Source: Micrococcales bacterium 31B
GTDB taxonomy: Bacteria; Actinomycetota; Actinomycetes; Actinomycetales; Dermabacteraceae
Assembly (NCBI GenBank): GCA_022803075.1
Contig: JAFFTF010000013.1
Coordinates: 1,858-65,813, forward strand
Direction of reading: 5' to 3'
Length of the DNA: 63,956 nt
The translations under genes and the position numbers were made by a program. Of this stretch, positions 26,588 through 36,242 are shown piece after piece; position 1 is the stretch's first letter, and each line of letters opens with the position of its first letter. Under the pieces are notes generated by a model that made no database searches, had not been told where the DNA came from, and saw only the letters and a program-made list of their open reading frames with translations.

Positions 26588-29257
26588 ATGTCCACGTCCG
26601 TAAGTCAGACCGCACCCGCCGCCGAAACCCTGCCCGATCGGGCACACGACATGCCGGAGCCCCTGCGCCGCGACGTGCGCGTGCTCGGCGACACCCTCGG
26701 CCGCATCCTCATCGAATCCGGCTCCCCCGGCCTGTTCGAAGACGTCGAAAAACTCCGCAAGCTGAGCATCAATGCGCACAAGAACTACGACGATCCCAGC
26801 CTGATCGACGAGGCCGAACGTCTCGTCGAATCGTTCACGATCCACCGCGCCGACGAGGTCGCCCGCGCCTTCACCTGCTACTTTCACCTCGTCAACATCG
26901 CCGAAGAACAGCACCGCGTGCGGGTGCTCACCGAGCGGCAAAACAAGTCGATCACCAATCGCGACTCGCTGCCCGCCTCGGTCGTGCAACTGCGCGAAGA
27001 GGTGGGCGAAGATGGCCTACGCACAGCGCTCAACGCCCTCGAGTTTCGGCCCGTCCTCACGGCACACCCCACCGAGGCCCGCCGCCGCGCGATCGCGCAA
27101 ACCATTCGCGCCATCTCCGAACTGCTCACCGAGCGCAACGACCCCCGCGTGGGCGGCGCCCGGCTCGACGACATCGACCTCTCGCTCGCCGCGCAGATAG
27201 ACACCCTGTGGCGCACCGCGCCCCTGCGCAGTGACAAGCCCACCCCGCTCGACGAGGTGCGCACCGCGGTCGGCATCTTCGACCAAACGCTCTTCACCAC
27301 CGTGCCGCGCCTCTACCGCCACCTCAATTCTTTTCTTTTGGGGTCGGACGCCGGGGTGAAACCTCCCGTGGTCCCCTCCTTTGTGCGGGTGGGCACGTGG
27401 ATCGGCGGCGACCGCGACGGCAACCCGTTCGTGACCAGCGACATCACGCGCAAGGCCGCGTCGATTGCCTCCGAGCATGTACTGATCGGCCTCGAACGCG
27501 TAGCCCAGCGCGTGGGCCGTGGCCTCACCCTCGACGAGGGTTCGACGCCGCCGAGTGCGGCCCTGGTCGCTCTGTGGGAGCGCTTCAACGTGCTCAGCAA
27601 CACCACTGCGAGCGGCATCGCCAAGCGCTCCCCCGGCGAACTGCACCGCAGCGTGGTGCTCTTCATCGCCGAGCGCATTCGCGCCACCCGCCAGCGCGGC
27701 GACCTCGCCTACGAGAGCGCCGATGACCTGCTGCGTCACCTGCGCATCGTGCAGGAGTCGCTGGCCGCTGCGGGCGACCCCCGCAACGCCTACGGCGAGG
27801 TGCAGTTGCTGATCTGGCAGGTCGAGACCTTCGGCTTTCACCTCATGGAACTCGAGGTGCGCCAGCACTCCAAGGTGCACGCGCAGACCCTCGCGGAGAT
27901 CGAATCGGGCGAGGCCCTCAGCGACATGGGCGAAGAGGTGCTCGACACGATTCGCAGCATCGCGAGCCTGCAGCGCCGCTTCGGGCTGCGCGCCGCGCGA
28001 CGCTACATCGTGTCGTTCACGCAGAGCGCCGCCGACCTCGCCAACGTGTACAAGCTGGCCGAGCACGCCGAGCCGATCGCGCGTCGCCGGCCCATCATCG
28101 ATGTGATTCCTCTCTTCGAAACGTTCGATGACCTGCAGAATTCCACGAAGATTCTCGATGAAATGCTGACGTTCCCGCAGGTGCAGGAGCGCCTCGCCGA
28201 GAATGGCCGCCAGGTCGAGGTCATGCTGGGTTACTCCGACAGCTCGAAGGACGTCGGGCCGGTCGCCGCCACCCTCGCGCTCTACGACGCGCAGGCGCGC
28301 ATCGCCCAGTGGGCCGACCAGCACAACATCGAACTGACGCTGTTCCATGGTCGCGGCGGCGCGCTCGGCCGCGGCGGCGGCCCCGCCAATAACGCGTTCA
28401 TGACCCAGCCGCCTGGCTCCATTCGCAACCGCATCAAGCTCACCGAGCAGGGCGAGGTCATCTTCGCGAACTACGGCGACACTCGTATCGGCTTGCGCCA
28501 CCTGGAGCAGATGGCCGCTGCCGGTCTTTCGGCGTCCGCACCCGCGATTGAATCTCGCAACGCGGCGGCCGCTGCCAAGTTTGCCGACACGGCGTCCATT
28601 CTCGATACCGCGAGCCGCGCCCGCTTCTTCGAGCTGGTGAAGGCCGACGGTTTTCCCGCCTGGTTTGGGCAGGTCACCCCGCAAGAAGAGGTCGGCCTGC
28701 TGGCCCTGGGCTCGCGCCCCGCGCGCCGCGGTCTCTCGCTCGAAAGCCTCGAAGACCTGCGGGCCATCCCCTGGGTGTTCGCGTGGACCCAGGCGCGCAT
28801 CAACCTGACCGGCTGGTTTGGTCTCGGCAGCGCACTCGCGGCGGTCGGCGACGTGGAGTTGCTGCAGCAGGCGTACGCCGAGTGGCCCCTGTTCACGACC
28901 ATGATCGACAACGTACAGATGTCGCTCGCCAAGACCGACGTGCGCATCGCGAAGCGCTACCTCGCGCTCGGTGACCGCGACGATCTCGCGGCGCTCGTGC
29001 TCGACGAAATGGAGCTCACGCGCGAGTGGGTGCTGAAGGTGACGGGTTCGAGCACGATTCTCGAATCGCGCGGCGTGCTGCGCGGCTCGGTGTCGCTGCG
29101 CACGCCGTACGTCGACGCGCTCTCGATGCTGCAGTTGCGCGCGCTGAAGCACCTGCGCAGTGAGTTCGAGCTGACGCGCGAAGACGAAGCGAACCTCAAG
29201 CGCCTGCTGCTGCTGAGCGTGAACGGCGTGGCCGCTGGCCTGCAGAACACCGGCTAA
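26588..29257 (+). CDS. ppc: Phosphoenolpyruvate carboxylase
   Basis: 889 residues, the usual length for bacterial PEP carboxylase, which adds bicarbonate to PEP to give oxaloacetate and refill the TCA cycle. Hallmarks are VLTAHPTEARRR (catalytic His), GGDRDGNP, LGYSDSSKDVGP, FHGRGGALGRGGGP and the C-terminal Gln-Asn-Thr-Gly. Monocistronic, followed by a hairpin. The intergenic space upstream is where the ABC transporter genes of the fucosidase operon appear to have been lost. Confidence 0.96.
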   Translation: MSTSVSQTAPAAETLPDRAHDMPEPLRRDVRVLGDTLGRILIESGSPGLFEDVEKLRKLSINAHKNYDDPSLIDEAERLVESFTIHRADEVARAFTCYFHLVNIAEEQHRVRVLTERQNKSITNRDSLPASVVQLREEVGEDGLRTALNALEFRPVLTAHPTEARRRAIAQTIRAISELLTERNDPRVGGARLDDIDLSLAAQIDTLWRTAPLRSDKPTPLDEVRTAVGIFDQTLFTTVPRLYRHLNSFLLGSDAGVKPPVVPSFVRVGTWIGGDRDGNPFVTSDITRKAASIASEHVLIGLERVAQRVGRGLTLDEGSTPPSAALVALWERFNVLSNTTASGIAKRSPGELHRSVVLFIAERIRATRQRGDLAYESADDLLRHLRIVQESLAAAGDPRNAYGEVQLLIWQVETFGFHLMELEVRQHSKVHAQTLAEIESGEALSDMGEEVLDTIRSIASLQRRFGLRAARRYIVSFTQSAADLANVYKLAEHAEPIARRRPIIDVIPLFETFDDLQNSTKILDEMLTFPQVQERLAENGRQVEVMLGYSDSSKDVGPVAATLALYDAQARIAQWADQHNIELTLFHGRGGALGRGGGPANNAFMTQPPGSIRNRIKLTEQGEVIFANYGDTRIGLRHLEQMAAAGLSASAPAIESRNAAAAAKFADTASILDTASRARFFELVKADGFPAWFGQVTPQEEVGLLALGSRPARRGLSLESLEDLRAIPWVFAWTQARINLTGWFGLGSALAAVGDVELLQQAYAEWPLFTTMIDNVQMSLAKTDVRIAKRYLALGDRDDLAALVLDEMELTREWVLKVTGSSTILESRGVLRGSVSLRTPYVDALSMLQLRALKHLRSEFELTREDEANLKRLLLLSVNGVAAGLQNTG

Positions 29258-29270
29258 TCGGCCGAGATTG

Positions 29271-29327
29271 CGGACGCCCGGGCGGCCCGAACCAGCCTTC
29301 GTGCGGTTCGGGCCGTCCCGCGTTCGC
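29271..29327. terminator. Hairpin terminator after ppc (GGACGC type)
   Basis: Inner arms GGCCCGAACC (29284-29293) and GGTTCGGGCC (29305-29314) are perfect. The outer flanks GCGGACGC / GCGTTCGC pair with mismatches. It lies between convergent genes. Confidence 0.65.
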
Positions 29328-29339
29328 GGCGGGGTCCGC

Positions 29340-31241
29340 TTAAGTCGCGGTGGCTTCTGTCACCGCGGAGTCGTGCACCAGCCGGGAAAACTGCCCGCCC
29401 GCGGTCACCAGGTCGTCGTAGCAACCTCTCTCGACGATGCGACCATTTTCGAGCACGATAATGTGGTCGGCGTAGCGAACCGTAGAGAGTCGATGGGCAA
29501 TCACGATCGTCGTGCGCTTGCCGTGCAGGGCGGCCAGGGCCTCGGTCATGGCTCGCTCGGTGACGGGATCAAGGGCGCTGGTGGCTTCGTCAAGCAGCAG
29601 GATCGGCGCGTCGCAGACGATGCTGCGGGCGAGCGCGAGGCGTTGCCTCTCTCCACCCGAGAATCTGAAACCCCGCTCCCCCACCAGGGTTTCGTAGCCT
29701 TCTGGTAGTGCCTCAATGGCGTCGTGTATTTGCGCGATGCGGGCCGCCGCCTCGACGTCTGCCCGGGTAGCGTTGGGGCGTCCGTAGCGAAGATTGTCGT
29801 ACACGCTGGCATGCATTAAATATGGCTCCTGGGCGACCACCGAAATGGCGCGCGCGAGGTCTTCAAAGCTGGTGTCGCGAATGTCGATCCCGTCGATGGT
29901 GACCGCTCCCGAGTCGGGTTCGATGATGCGCGTGAGCAGGTAGCCGAGGGTGGTTTTGCCGCTGCCGGTGTGCCCCACGACCGCGAGTGTGGTGCCGACC
30001 GGAATCTCAGCCGACACGGCGTCCACCGTAGGCCGCGTGGCTCCCGGATGCGTGAACGAAACGTCTCGAAGTTCCACGCGACCCTTCACATGGACAAGGC
30101 GTTGCGGAGACTCGACCTCCGTAATGTCGGGAGTGATGTCGAGGTAGGCAAAAACGCGCCCGAACAGCACCATCGAGGCATGCAGTTTGTTGGTGACTTT
30201 GAGGATGTCGACGAGGGGGCCGAAAACCTGCTGCTGTAGTGCGACGAAGGCCACCAGGGTGCCGATCGTCATGTGCGCTCGATCGAGTTCGAACTGCACG
30301 CCACCCAAAAAGTACGTTGCCGCCGGTATCACCGTGAGGGCAAGCTGCGCGACGCTCATGCGCCACCGCCCCGCGAGCACTGCTTCGACCTCGAGGCGCG
30401 AGAGCCGCCCCGAGAGGGTGCTGAATTCGTCCTGAATGCGACTGGTTTGACCCATGGACTTGGCCAGCAGGATGCCGGAGACGGAGAGCGACTCCTGAAT
30501 GGAGGTCTGCATGTCGGCAAGATATTTTTGCCGCTGGGCCGTGATTTTCTTGCGCATGCGACCGACTCGCACGTTGATCCACACCGCGAGGGGCAGCGTG
30601 ACAAAACTAAAGAGCGCCAGCCACGGGTCGAGCACCAGCATCGCAGTAAGTACGGCCGCGACCGTCGCTACGGCCTGCACGAGTTCTGTGAAGCTGGTCG
30701 TTACCACCGATTTCATGTTGCCCACGTCGTGGGCGATGCGGCCCTGAACCTCACCGGAGCGAGTCTGTGTGAAGAATCGAAAGCTGAGCGACGACACGTG
30801 GCGGAACACGCGGTCCCGAAGTTCATGCATGACCTCGTGGCCCACTCTGGTGGAGATGAGGCTTTGAATCAGGGCGAGCACGCGATTCGCGACAACCACC
30901 GCCACGAGGCCGAGCGTGAGGTAGGCAAGCAGTTTCAGATCATGCTGTGGCAGGGCATCGTCAACGATGCCGCGAATCAGAAATGGCGACGCCAGCGTTG
31001 CTGCCGCGGAGGCCACAATCAGCAACCCAACCAGTGTGAGCGCACGCCCGTGCCCGGCGAAGAGCCGCAGCACTCGTGCGAGTGGGGCCGGCTGCTCGAG
31101 TTCGGCACCGAGCGCATCGGTGGGCACGCGAGCGTCCTCGACCCTGCGGTGGCCGGGTGTAGCGGTGACCGCGCGGGGCTGCGGCTGAGGTCTAGGTGCC
31201 GCCCGCCTGCCGCGGGACTTATGCTCGTGCTTGCCGTCCAT
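29340..31241 (-). CDS. ABC exporter, fused membrane and ATPase domains
   Basis: 633 residues from the ATG at 31241, chosen for a perfect AGGAGG upstream; the longer frame from 31322 lacks one. The N-terminus has about 60 Arg/Pro/Gln-rich residues, then six helices (about 80-370), then the nucleotide-binding domain with Walker A GHTGSGKTT, signature FSGGERQRLALARS, Walker B ILLLDEATSALD and switch His in IVIAHRLST. It is a homodimer or half-transporter of the lipid/drug/peptide export group. Substrate unknown. It is flanked by ppc and the proline-rich gene. Confidence 0.9.
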   Translation of the reverse strand: MDGKHEHKSRGRRAAPRPQPQPRAVTATPGHRRVEDARVPTDALGAELEQPAPLARVLRLFAGHGRALTLVGLLIVASAAATLASPFLIRGIVDDALPQHDLKLLAYLTLGLVAVVVANRVLALIQSLISTRVGHEVMHELRDRVFRHVSSLSFRFFTQTRSGEVQGRIAHDVGNMKSVVTTSFTELVQAVATVAAVLTAMLVLDPWLALFSFVTLPLAVWINVRVGRMRKKITAQRQKYLADMQTSIQESLSVSGILLAKSMGQTSRIQDEFSTLSGRLSRLEVEAVLAGRWRMSVAQLALTVIPAATYFLGGVQFELDRAHMTIGTLVAFVALQQQVFGPLVDILKVTNKLHASMVLFGRVFAYLDITPDITEVESPQRLVHVKGRVELRDVSFTHPGATRPTVDAVSAEIPVGTTLAVVGHTGSGKTTLGYLLTRIIEPDSGAVTIDGIDIRDTSFEDLARAISVVAQEPYLMHASVYDNLRYGRPNATRADVEAAARIAQIHDAIEALPEGYETLVGERGFRFSGGERQRLALARSIVCDAPILLLDEATSALDPVTERAMTEALAALHGKRTTIVIAHRLSTVRYADHIIVLENGRIVERGCYDDLVTAGGQFSRLVHDSAVTEATAT

Positions 31242-31358
31242 AGCGCCTCCTGGTGCACCCGCTGCGATCGCAGGGAGGGCAGTGGCTGAAAGTTTCCTGA
31301 AAGCCAATAGTGCCACGGCCACGCGTCACGCAGTAGTCGGCGCGCTGCGCTAGCTACC

Positions 31359-32078
31359 CTACGAGGCGCGGCGGCGGCCCGTGGGCGCACCCGCGACGGC
31401 GCGCACCGAGGAGTCGTGGGGCACGGCGGCGGCGCGCCGACCCTGGGAGCGCTGGCTGGCCTGAGGCAGCGACTGCGCCGCTCCCGCTTCGAGCGTGCCC
31501 GGCTGGGGAGCGGGGTCGAATTGATATTGGCGGGGCCGGGGGCGCGGGCGGTCCGCGAGGTTGGCGGGCAGCGCGGGGGGCGCGCCGAAGGCGTACTGCT
31601 TGAGGGGCGCGGCTGGGGCCGGACGCTCCGGCGGCGCGTTTCGCGGCGGCACGGGTTCGGTGGGCACGGGGATTCCCGGTGCCGTGCCGACGACCCGCGG
31701 CGGCAGCGCGAAGGGGTTAGCCTCGTCGCGCGAACCAGCACCGGGAAACTCGGTGTCGTGACCGTCGAGTTGCGGGTCAAAAATGTAGGTGCGCAGGGGT
31801 GGCCGGGCGGCCTCGCCCCGGCCCGGGAGGGTCGCAAAGGCCTGGCCGATCGAGTCGGCGCGTTCTACGGGAATCTCGGGCATGTTGGGGTCGGGCAGAA
31901 ACTCGGGACCGTCACCGCTCGACACGTGGCCGACTCTGACCGCGCTAGAGGTGGAGTGCCTACCCGCCGGGGGGTTCGCGTAGCGAGCGTCGGGCGACGC
32001 GAGCGGCATGCTGTGTCGGCCGGGTCGCGGTTCTTCGCGCGGCGCGCCCGGGTTGTGGGCTTCGTCGTCGAGCTTCAT
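31359..32078 (-). CDS. Proline/arginine-rich hypothetical protein with YxF repeats
   Basis: 239 residues from the ATG at 32078 (AAGG upstream). No signal peptide or membrane segment. It is low-complexity and Pro/Ala/Arg-rich, with three spaced motifs: LRTYIFDPQ, LKQYAFGAP and PRQYQFDPA. Repeated short aromatic motifs in a disordered protein usually mean binding sites for a partner. It sits upstream of the ABC exporter on the same strand with a 117-base gap, so a link to the exporter's Pro/Arg-rich N-terminus is possible. No family recognised. Confidence 0.6.
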   Translation of the reverse strand: MKLDDEAHNPGAPREEPRPGRHSMPLASPDARYANPPAGRHSTSSAVRVGHVSSGDGPEFLPDPNMPEIPVERADSIGQAFATLPGRGEAARPPLRTYIFDPQLDGHDTEFPGAGSRDEANPFALPPRVVGTAPGIPVPTEPVPPRNAPPERPAPAAPLKQYAFGAPPALPANLADRPRPRPRQYQFDPAPQPGTLEAGAAQSLPQASQRSQGRRAAAVPHDSSVRAVAGAPTGRRRAS

Positions 32079-32457
32079 GATCAACCTTCGTCTGCGGGCG
32101 AGAGATGTGTAGGGCCCAATTTCATGCCACTTACGCAGTGCGCGTCTCTCACTCGAAAATACCCGAGAGCTCTCCAAAACTTCCAATTGAAATACGCCTG
32201 CATAGAAAATCTCACGTGGTCACGCCCCAATTCTCACCACCAGCGACTTTTTAAATACAGAGTGTTAGTACATCATCGCTTTGGGCCGCAACCGCGCGCC
32301 TCTCCGCGCCGCCCGCAATCGCGAACCTTTCACTCTTCGCAACATCGGCGTAGCGTGCAGTGTTAAGGCAACGGCAACGTGGTCGGCGCCTTTCTTGTCA
32401 GGGTGATAAGAAGGTGGTCTCGAGGTGCAGCGCGCTCGACGCGCCCACCCCTGACAC
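32079..32457. other. Intergenic region with AT-rich stretch, possible eroded 5' part of the dead sialidase
   Basis: An AT-rich patch lies near 32150-32275. No coherent frame continues upstream of 32458: an in-frame TGA stands at 32452. If the sialidase copy once had its signal peptide and first propeller blades here, they are not recognisable. Confidence 0.4.
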
Positions 32458-33497
32458 GTGCGGTACGCACCCACCAACGTCGCGGGCGGTGCGTATCTCG
32501 TGCAGCCGTTCACGGGCATCGTCAAGACTGCGACCGGCGAGCAGCGCTCGGTGTACATGGCGTATTCGAGCGACGGTGGCGCCACCTTTACGAACCTGCG
32601 CTTCGAGGCCTCGCCGACAGACGCGGGTGCGATCGCGTCGCTCGCGAACCTCGATCTGATCTCCATGCCCGCCTCGCCCACCGAGCGGCACCTGGTTTTC
32701 ACGAATGTGTGGGCACCGGGCGGCTCGAGCACGCAGGGCCTCACTGCGCGGGTCTCGTGCGACGGTGGCGAGACCTGGTCGGGCAAGCGCACCCTCAACG
32801 CGAGCGCCACGGGTGCCTCCTCGGTGACGCCGCTCGGCACCGGCATGGGCGTCGTGTACGAGGCCGACGGGCCGAACGATGCGCGCTTCGCGTCGTTCGA
32901 CATCGACTGACTCAACTATGCGTGCGTCTCCATGTCCGCTGAGTCGCCACCCTTCGCCTGGGGCGAGACGCGCATCGTCAAGGTCACGCTGTCGCACAAG
33001 GGCTCCTACCCCGTCTTCGCGTCCACGCTCAGTGCCACCTTGCCTGAGGGGTGGAGTGCTGAACCCGTGACGTTGCCCTGGCTCAGCCAGAACACCGTCA
33101 CGGTCGACCTCAAGGTCACGGCTCCCGCATCGGTAGAAACCGGCACGGTGCCACTCGAGTTGACGCTGACGGACGCCAACGGCCCGCAGGCCTTCGCCGA
33201 CCTCACGCTGAATACCCGCGCTACCGGCAACGCGCAGGTCTACAAGACGGCGACGAGCGACACGCTGTGTCGCATCTTCGGCTATGAAGACACGTCCCGC
33301 GCGGTCCCGTTGACCTATGAGGGTTTCGCACCTTCGAGACACGCAGTGCGGAGGGCTTTGTGAAGACAGCGAATCGCGACACCATCTACGCGGTGACCAA
33401 CGCGGCGGGCACGAGGGGCACGCCGATCACCTTTGAGCAGTGGCGCGCGGCCGACTTCCCGACGCCCAAGACCGTGGCGGTGGCACCGACGCGGTAA
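32458..33497 (+). pseudogene. Decayed sialidase copy
   Basis: The frame from 32458 reads YMAYSSDGGATFTNLRFE, then LTARVSCDGGETWSGKR and GMGVVYEADGPNDARFASFD, matching the C-terminal propeller blades of the intact sialidase next door. At 32908 a TGA replaces the Trp codon of the intact DAWLN. The same frame then continues through the NEW3-like domain and one C-terminal repeat (VYKTATSDTLCRIFG). Near 33340 a frameshift and loss of two repeats lead to the last repeat (VKTANRDTIYAVTNAAG) and its stop at 33495. Signal peptide and first catalytic motifs are absent. It is a tandem duplicate now decaying. Confidence 0.85.
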
Positions 33498-33508
33498 TTT
33501 TTCGGACG

Positions 33509-33563
33509 CACGCGTGCCTGGCCCGGCCCCTTCGCACAGTGGGGCCGGGCCTTCGCACGCGTG
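33509..33563 (+). terminator. Double-stem terminator after the sialidase pseudogene
   Basis: Inner arms GGCCCGGCCCC (33520-33530) and GGGGCCGGGCC (33541-33551); outer arms CACGCGTGC and GCACGCGTG. GGACGCACGCGTGCC at its start is also present after the intact sialidase, so the terminator was duplicated with the gene. Confidence 0.7.
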
Positions 33564-33683
33564 TACAGGATTGTTTGCCGTTCGACTGCGGGAGCGAGCC
33601 TCGCTTCGGTAGGCTATCCCATGTCCTACAAATTGCTTCGGGCATGGTGGCCCGAACGCTTACGACCCCTTTGGAGGGTATCC

Positions 33684-36218
33684 ATGACATCGTTCCGCAT
33701 CGCCTTCGGCGCCGCCTTTGCCGGCACCGTCATGCTCGCCTCTCTCGGCGCCGCCGCCCTGCCCGCCGCCGCCCACGCCTCCACCCTCGCAGCGTCGATT
33801 CCCAGCGACCCGACGGACCCACCCGGCACGTTCCACGAAGAAAACCTCGTGCCCGACCAGACCAACCAGAACTTCTTCTACCGCATTCCCGCCCTCGCCT
33901 ACCTCGGCGATAACGTCGTCGTCGCGGCCATCGACGGGCGCCCCGACAACTGGAACGACGCCCCCAACCCCAACTCGATCGTCATGCGCCGCAGCACCGA
34001 CGGCGGCGTCACGTGGGGCGAGCAGACGGTCATCGCCGCGGGCCACAAGTCGACCGGCCCGGGAGACCAGCAGTTCGGCTACTCCGACCCCTCGTTCGTC
34101 TACGACGCCGAAGCCAACAAGCTCTTCATGTTTAGCGTCTACTCCAAGAACCAGGGCTTTGGCGGCAGCAGCTACGGCAACGACGACGCCGACCCCAACG
34201 TCATCAGCGCGAGCGTGATCGAATCGAGCGACGGCGGCCTCACCTGGAGCGCGCCGCGCTACCTCACGAAAGAGATCAAGACCTTCAACGGCACTAAGGA
34301 ACAGCCCGCGATCGGCGACGTGAAGGGCTTCTTCGCGTCGTCCGGCGAGGGCATCCAGCTCAAGTACGGCGAGCACGCGGGCCGCCTCATTCAGCAGTAC
34401 GCCGGCATCGTCAATGCCGCGTCGGGCGAGACCATTCAGGCGTGGTCGGTGTACTCCGACGATCACGGCGTCACCTGGCATAAGGGCGAGAACGTCGGCT
34501 GGGGCATGGACGAAAACAAGACCGTCGAACTCTCCGACGGCACCCTCATGATGAACTCCCGCGACAGTTCGCGATCGACCGGCGGGCGTTGGGTGGCGTA
34601 CTCGACCGACGGCGGAGTCACGTACAGCGAGCCCAAGCCCGACACGACGCTCGTCGACCCGGTGAACAATGCCTCGATCACGCGGCTGTTCCCGAATGCG
34701 GCGCAGGGCAGCGCCGACGCCAAGAAACTCCTCTTCACCAACACCGCGGTGCCCGTGGGCAGCCCGCGCGCCGATGTGACGGCGCGGGTCTCGTGCGACG
34801 ACGGCAAGACCTGGCCCGTGGCACGGTTGATTCACGCCGGCCAGAGTCAGTACTCCACGGCCACACGCCTTAACGACGGTTTCATTGGGGTGTATTACGA
34901 GGTCACCGCCGTGAACGACTCGCGTTTCGCGCGCTTCGATGATGCCTGGCTGAACGTGCTGTGCGCGCCGTTGACCGCGCAGTCCCCCACGGTCAAGGCG
35001 GGCGGCACTGCCACGGTGGCCGTCACGATCACCAACCAAGAGGCCACCGCGCTGCGGGGCGCCACGATCGCGGCCACGGTTCCCGCCGGGTGGAGCAGCC
35101 AACCGGCCGCGGTGCCGGACCTCGCCCCCGGAGCGTCCGCCACCCTCAACGTGCCGATCACCGTGCCCGCGGGCACGGCGGGCGGCGCCACGCCCGTTAC
35201 GTTCGTTGCCACGTCGGCCGCGGGCACGCAATCCATGGTCGCCGCGAGCGCCCTCGTGCTCGCCGCCGACAGCGTCAACATTGACGGGGTGTGGGTCGCG
35301 GGCGTGGCCGAACAGCGCGACGTCGAAGCCACCCCGTACGCCGAGGGTGACCAGGTCAAGTACACCTTCTCGGTGACCAGCACCAACGCAGAAGAGGTCT
35401 CCGTCGAGCCCACGGCCGGCAATTTCGCCGCGAACTTTGTGCCACCCGCGGCGGGCAATTGCCGCTATCGGTCGCTCGGCGCGGGCAAGGGGTACGTGTG
35501 CAGCACGACCCACACGGTGACCGCGGAGGACCTCGCGCGGGGCTTCTTCGAGCCGCGGTCCACGTGGAAGGTCACCCGCGGCACCGCGAGCACCACCCTC
35601 GAGGTGAGGGGCGCTCAGGTTCCGCTCAAGGCGGCCGACTCCGGCTCGGGCGGCGGCACCGTCGAGCCCGTTTACAAGACCGCGACGAGCGACGTGCTCT
35701 ACCGCCTCACGGGCACGGGCGCCGAGACGCGCCCCGTGGCGCTGACGTTCGCCGAGTGGGCCGAGATGGGTTACCCCGCGCCGCGCGCGTTCCGCTCGGC
35801 CTACGTCAAGTACCCGTGGGCGGACGCCATCTACGCGGTGACATTCTGGAACGCCGCTCCCGCCTCGTGGACCTGGCAACAGCTGACGTGGCAGGAATGG
35901 CTCGACGCGAGCGCACCGACCCCGTACGCCCCCGGGTGGATCGAGGGCACCACGCTGTTCAAGTACCCCACGAGCGACGAAATCTTCGCGCAACTGGGCG
36001 ACAAGGTGCACAAGCTGACGTGGAACGAGTGGTCCGCCATGGGGTTCCGCCCATTTGAGAACCGCGCCAACGGAGGTTACGTGAAGACCGCCGCGAACGA
36101 CACCATCTACAAGCTCACGGGCAGCGCGGGCTCGCCGATCACGTTCGCCCAGTGGATCGCCGCGGGGCTGCCTACCCCGCGCGTGGTCGCCACGACACCA
36201 CCCGCGCCCCCCGCGTAA
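33684..36218 (+). CDS. nanH: Secreted sialidase (GH33) with C-terminal repeat module
   Basis: 844 residues from the ATG at 33684 (GGAGG upstream; the open frame begins at 33561). Signal peptide to about residue 32. The catalytic propeller (about 50-430) has YRIP (66-69) for the Arg triad and five Asp-box-like motifs, among them STDGGVTW, SSDGGLTW, SDDHGVTW and SCDDGKTW. A NEW3-like beta domain (about 430-530), a further Ig-like domain with two cysteines, and four C-terminal repeats from about residue 663 follow (YKTATSDVLYRLT, VKYPWADAIYAVTFW, FKYPTSDEIFAQL, VKTAANDTIYKLT, each ended by a W/G/P motif such as LTWNEWSAMGF). It releases sialic acid from host or dietary glycans. The repeats may bind the cell surface. 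No nan catabolic genes are in view. Confidence 0.93.
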   Translation: MTSFRIAFGAAFAGTVMLASLGAAALPAAAHASTLAASIPSDPTDPPGTFHEENLVPDQTNQNFFYRIPALAYLGDNVVVAAIDGRPDNWNDAPNPNSIVMRRSTDGGVTWGEQTVIAAGHKSTGPGDQQFGYSDPSFVYDAEANKLFMFSVYSKNQGFGGSSYGNDDADPNVISASVIESSDGGLTWSAPRYLTKEIKTFNGTKEQPAIGDVKGFFASSGEGIQLKYGEHAGRLIQQYAGIVNAASGETIQAWSVYSDDHGVTWHKGENVGWGMDENKTVELSDGTLMMNSRDSSRSTGGRWVAYSTDGGVTYSEPKPDTTLVDPVNNASITRLFPNAAQGSADAKKLLFTNTAVPVGSPRADVTARVSCDDGKTWPVARLIHAGQSQYSTATRLNDGFIGVYYEVTAVNDSRFARFDDAWLNVLCAPLTAQSPTVKAGGTATVAVTITNQEATALRGATIAATVPAGWSSQPAAVPDLAPGASATLNVPITVPAGTAGGATPVTFVATSAAGTQSMVAASALVLAADSVNIDGVWVAGVAEQRDVEATPYAEGDQVKYTFSVTSTNAEEVSVEPTAGNFAANFVPPAAGNCRYRSLGAGKGYVCSTTHTVTAEDLARGFFEPRSTWKVTRGTASTTLEVRGAQVPLKAADSGSGGGTVEPVYKTATSDVLYRLTGTGAETRPVALTFAEWAEMGYPAPRAFRSAYVKYPWADAIYAVTFWNAAPASWTWQQLTWQEWLDASAPTPYAPGWIEGTTLFKYPTSDEIFAQLGDKVHKLTWNEWSAMGFRPFENRANGGYVKTAANDTIYKLTGSAGSPITFAQWIAAGLPTPRVVATTPPAPPA

Positions 36219-36242
36219 ATTATTGCGGACGCACGCGTGCCC

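Noticed and set aside
26420-26989. Minus-strand frame before and into ppc as further remains of the ABC transporter
   Set aside because: No permease-like sequence is visible beyond the 34-codon stub; the frame overlaps the start of ppc.
27017-29152. Very long minus-strand frame opposite ppc, and similar long antisense frames elsewhere
   Set aside because: Typical of GC-rich coding DNA; the opposite strand encodes complete known enzymes.
32379-32942. 187-codon Arg-rich frame in the sialidase pseudogene
   Set aside because: Out-of-frame reading of sialidase sequence; composition is that of a shadow frame.
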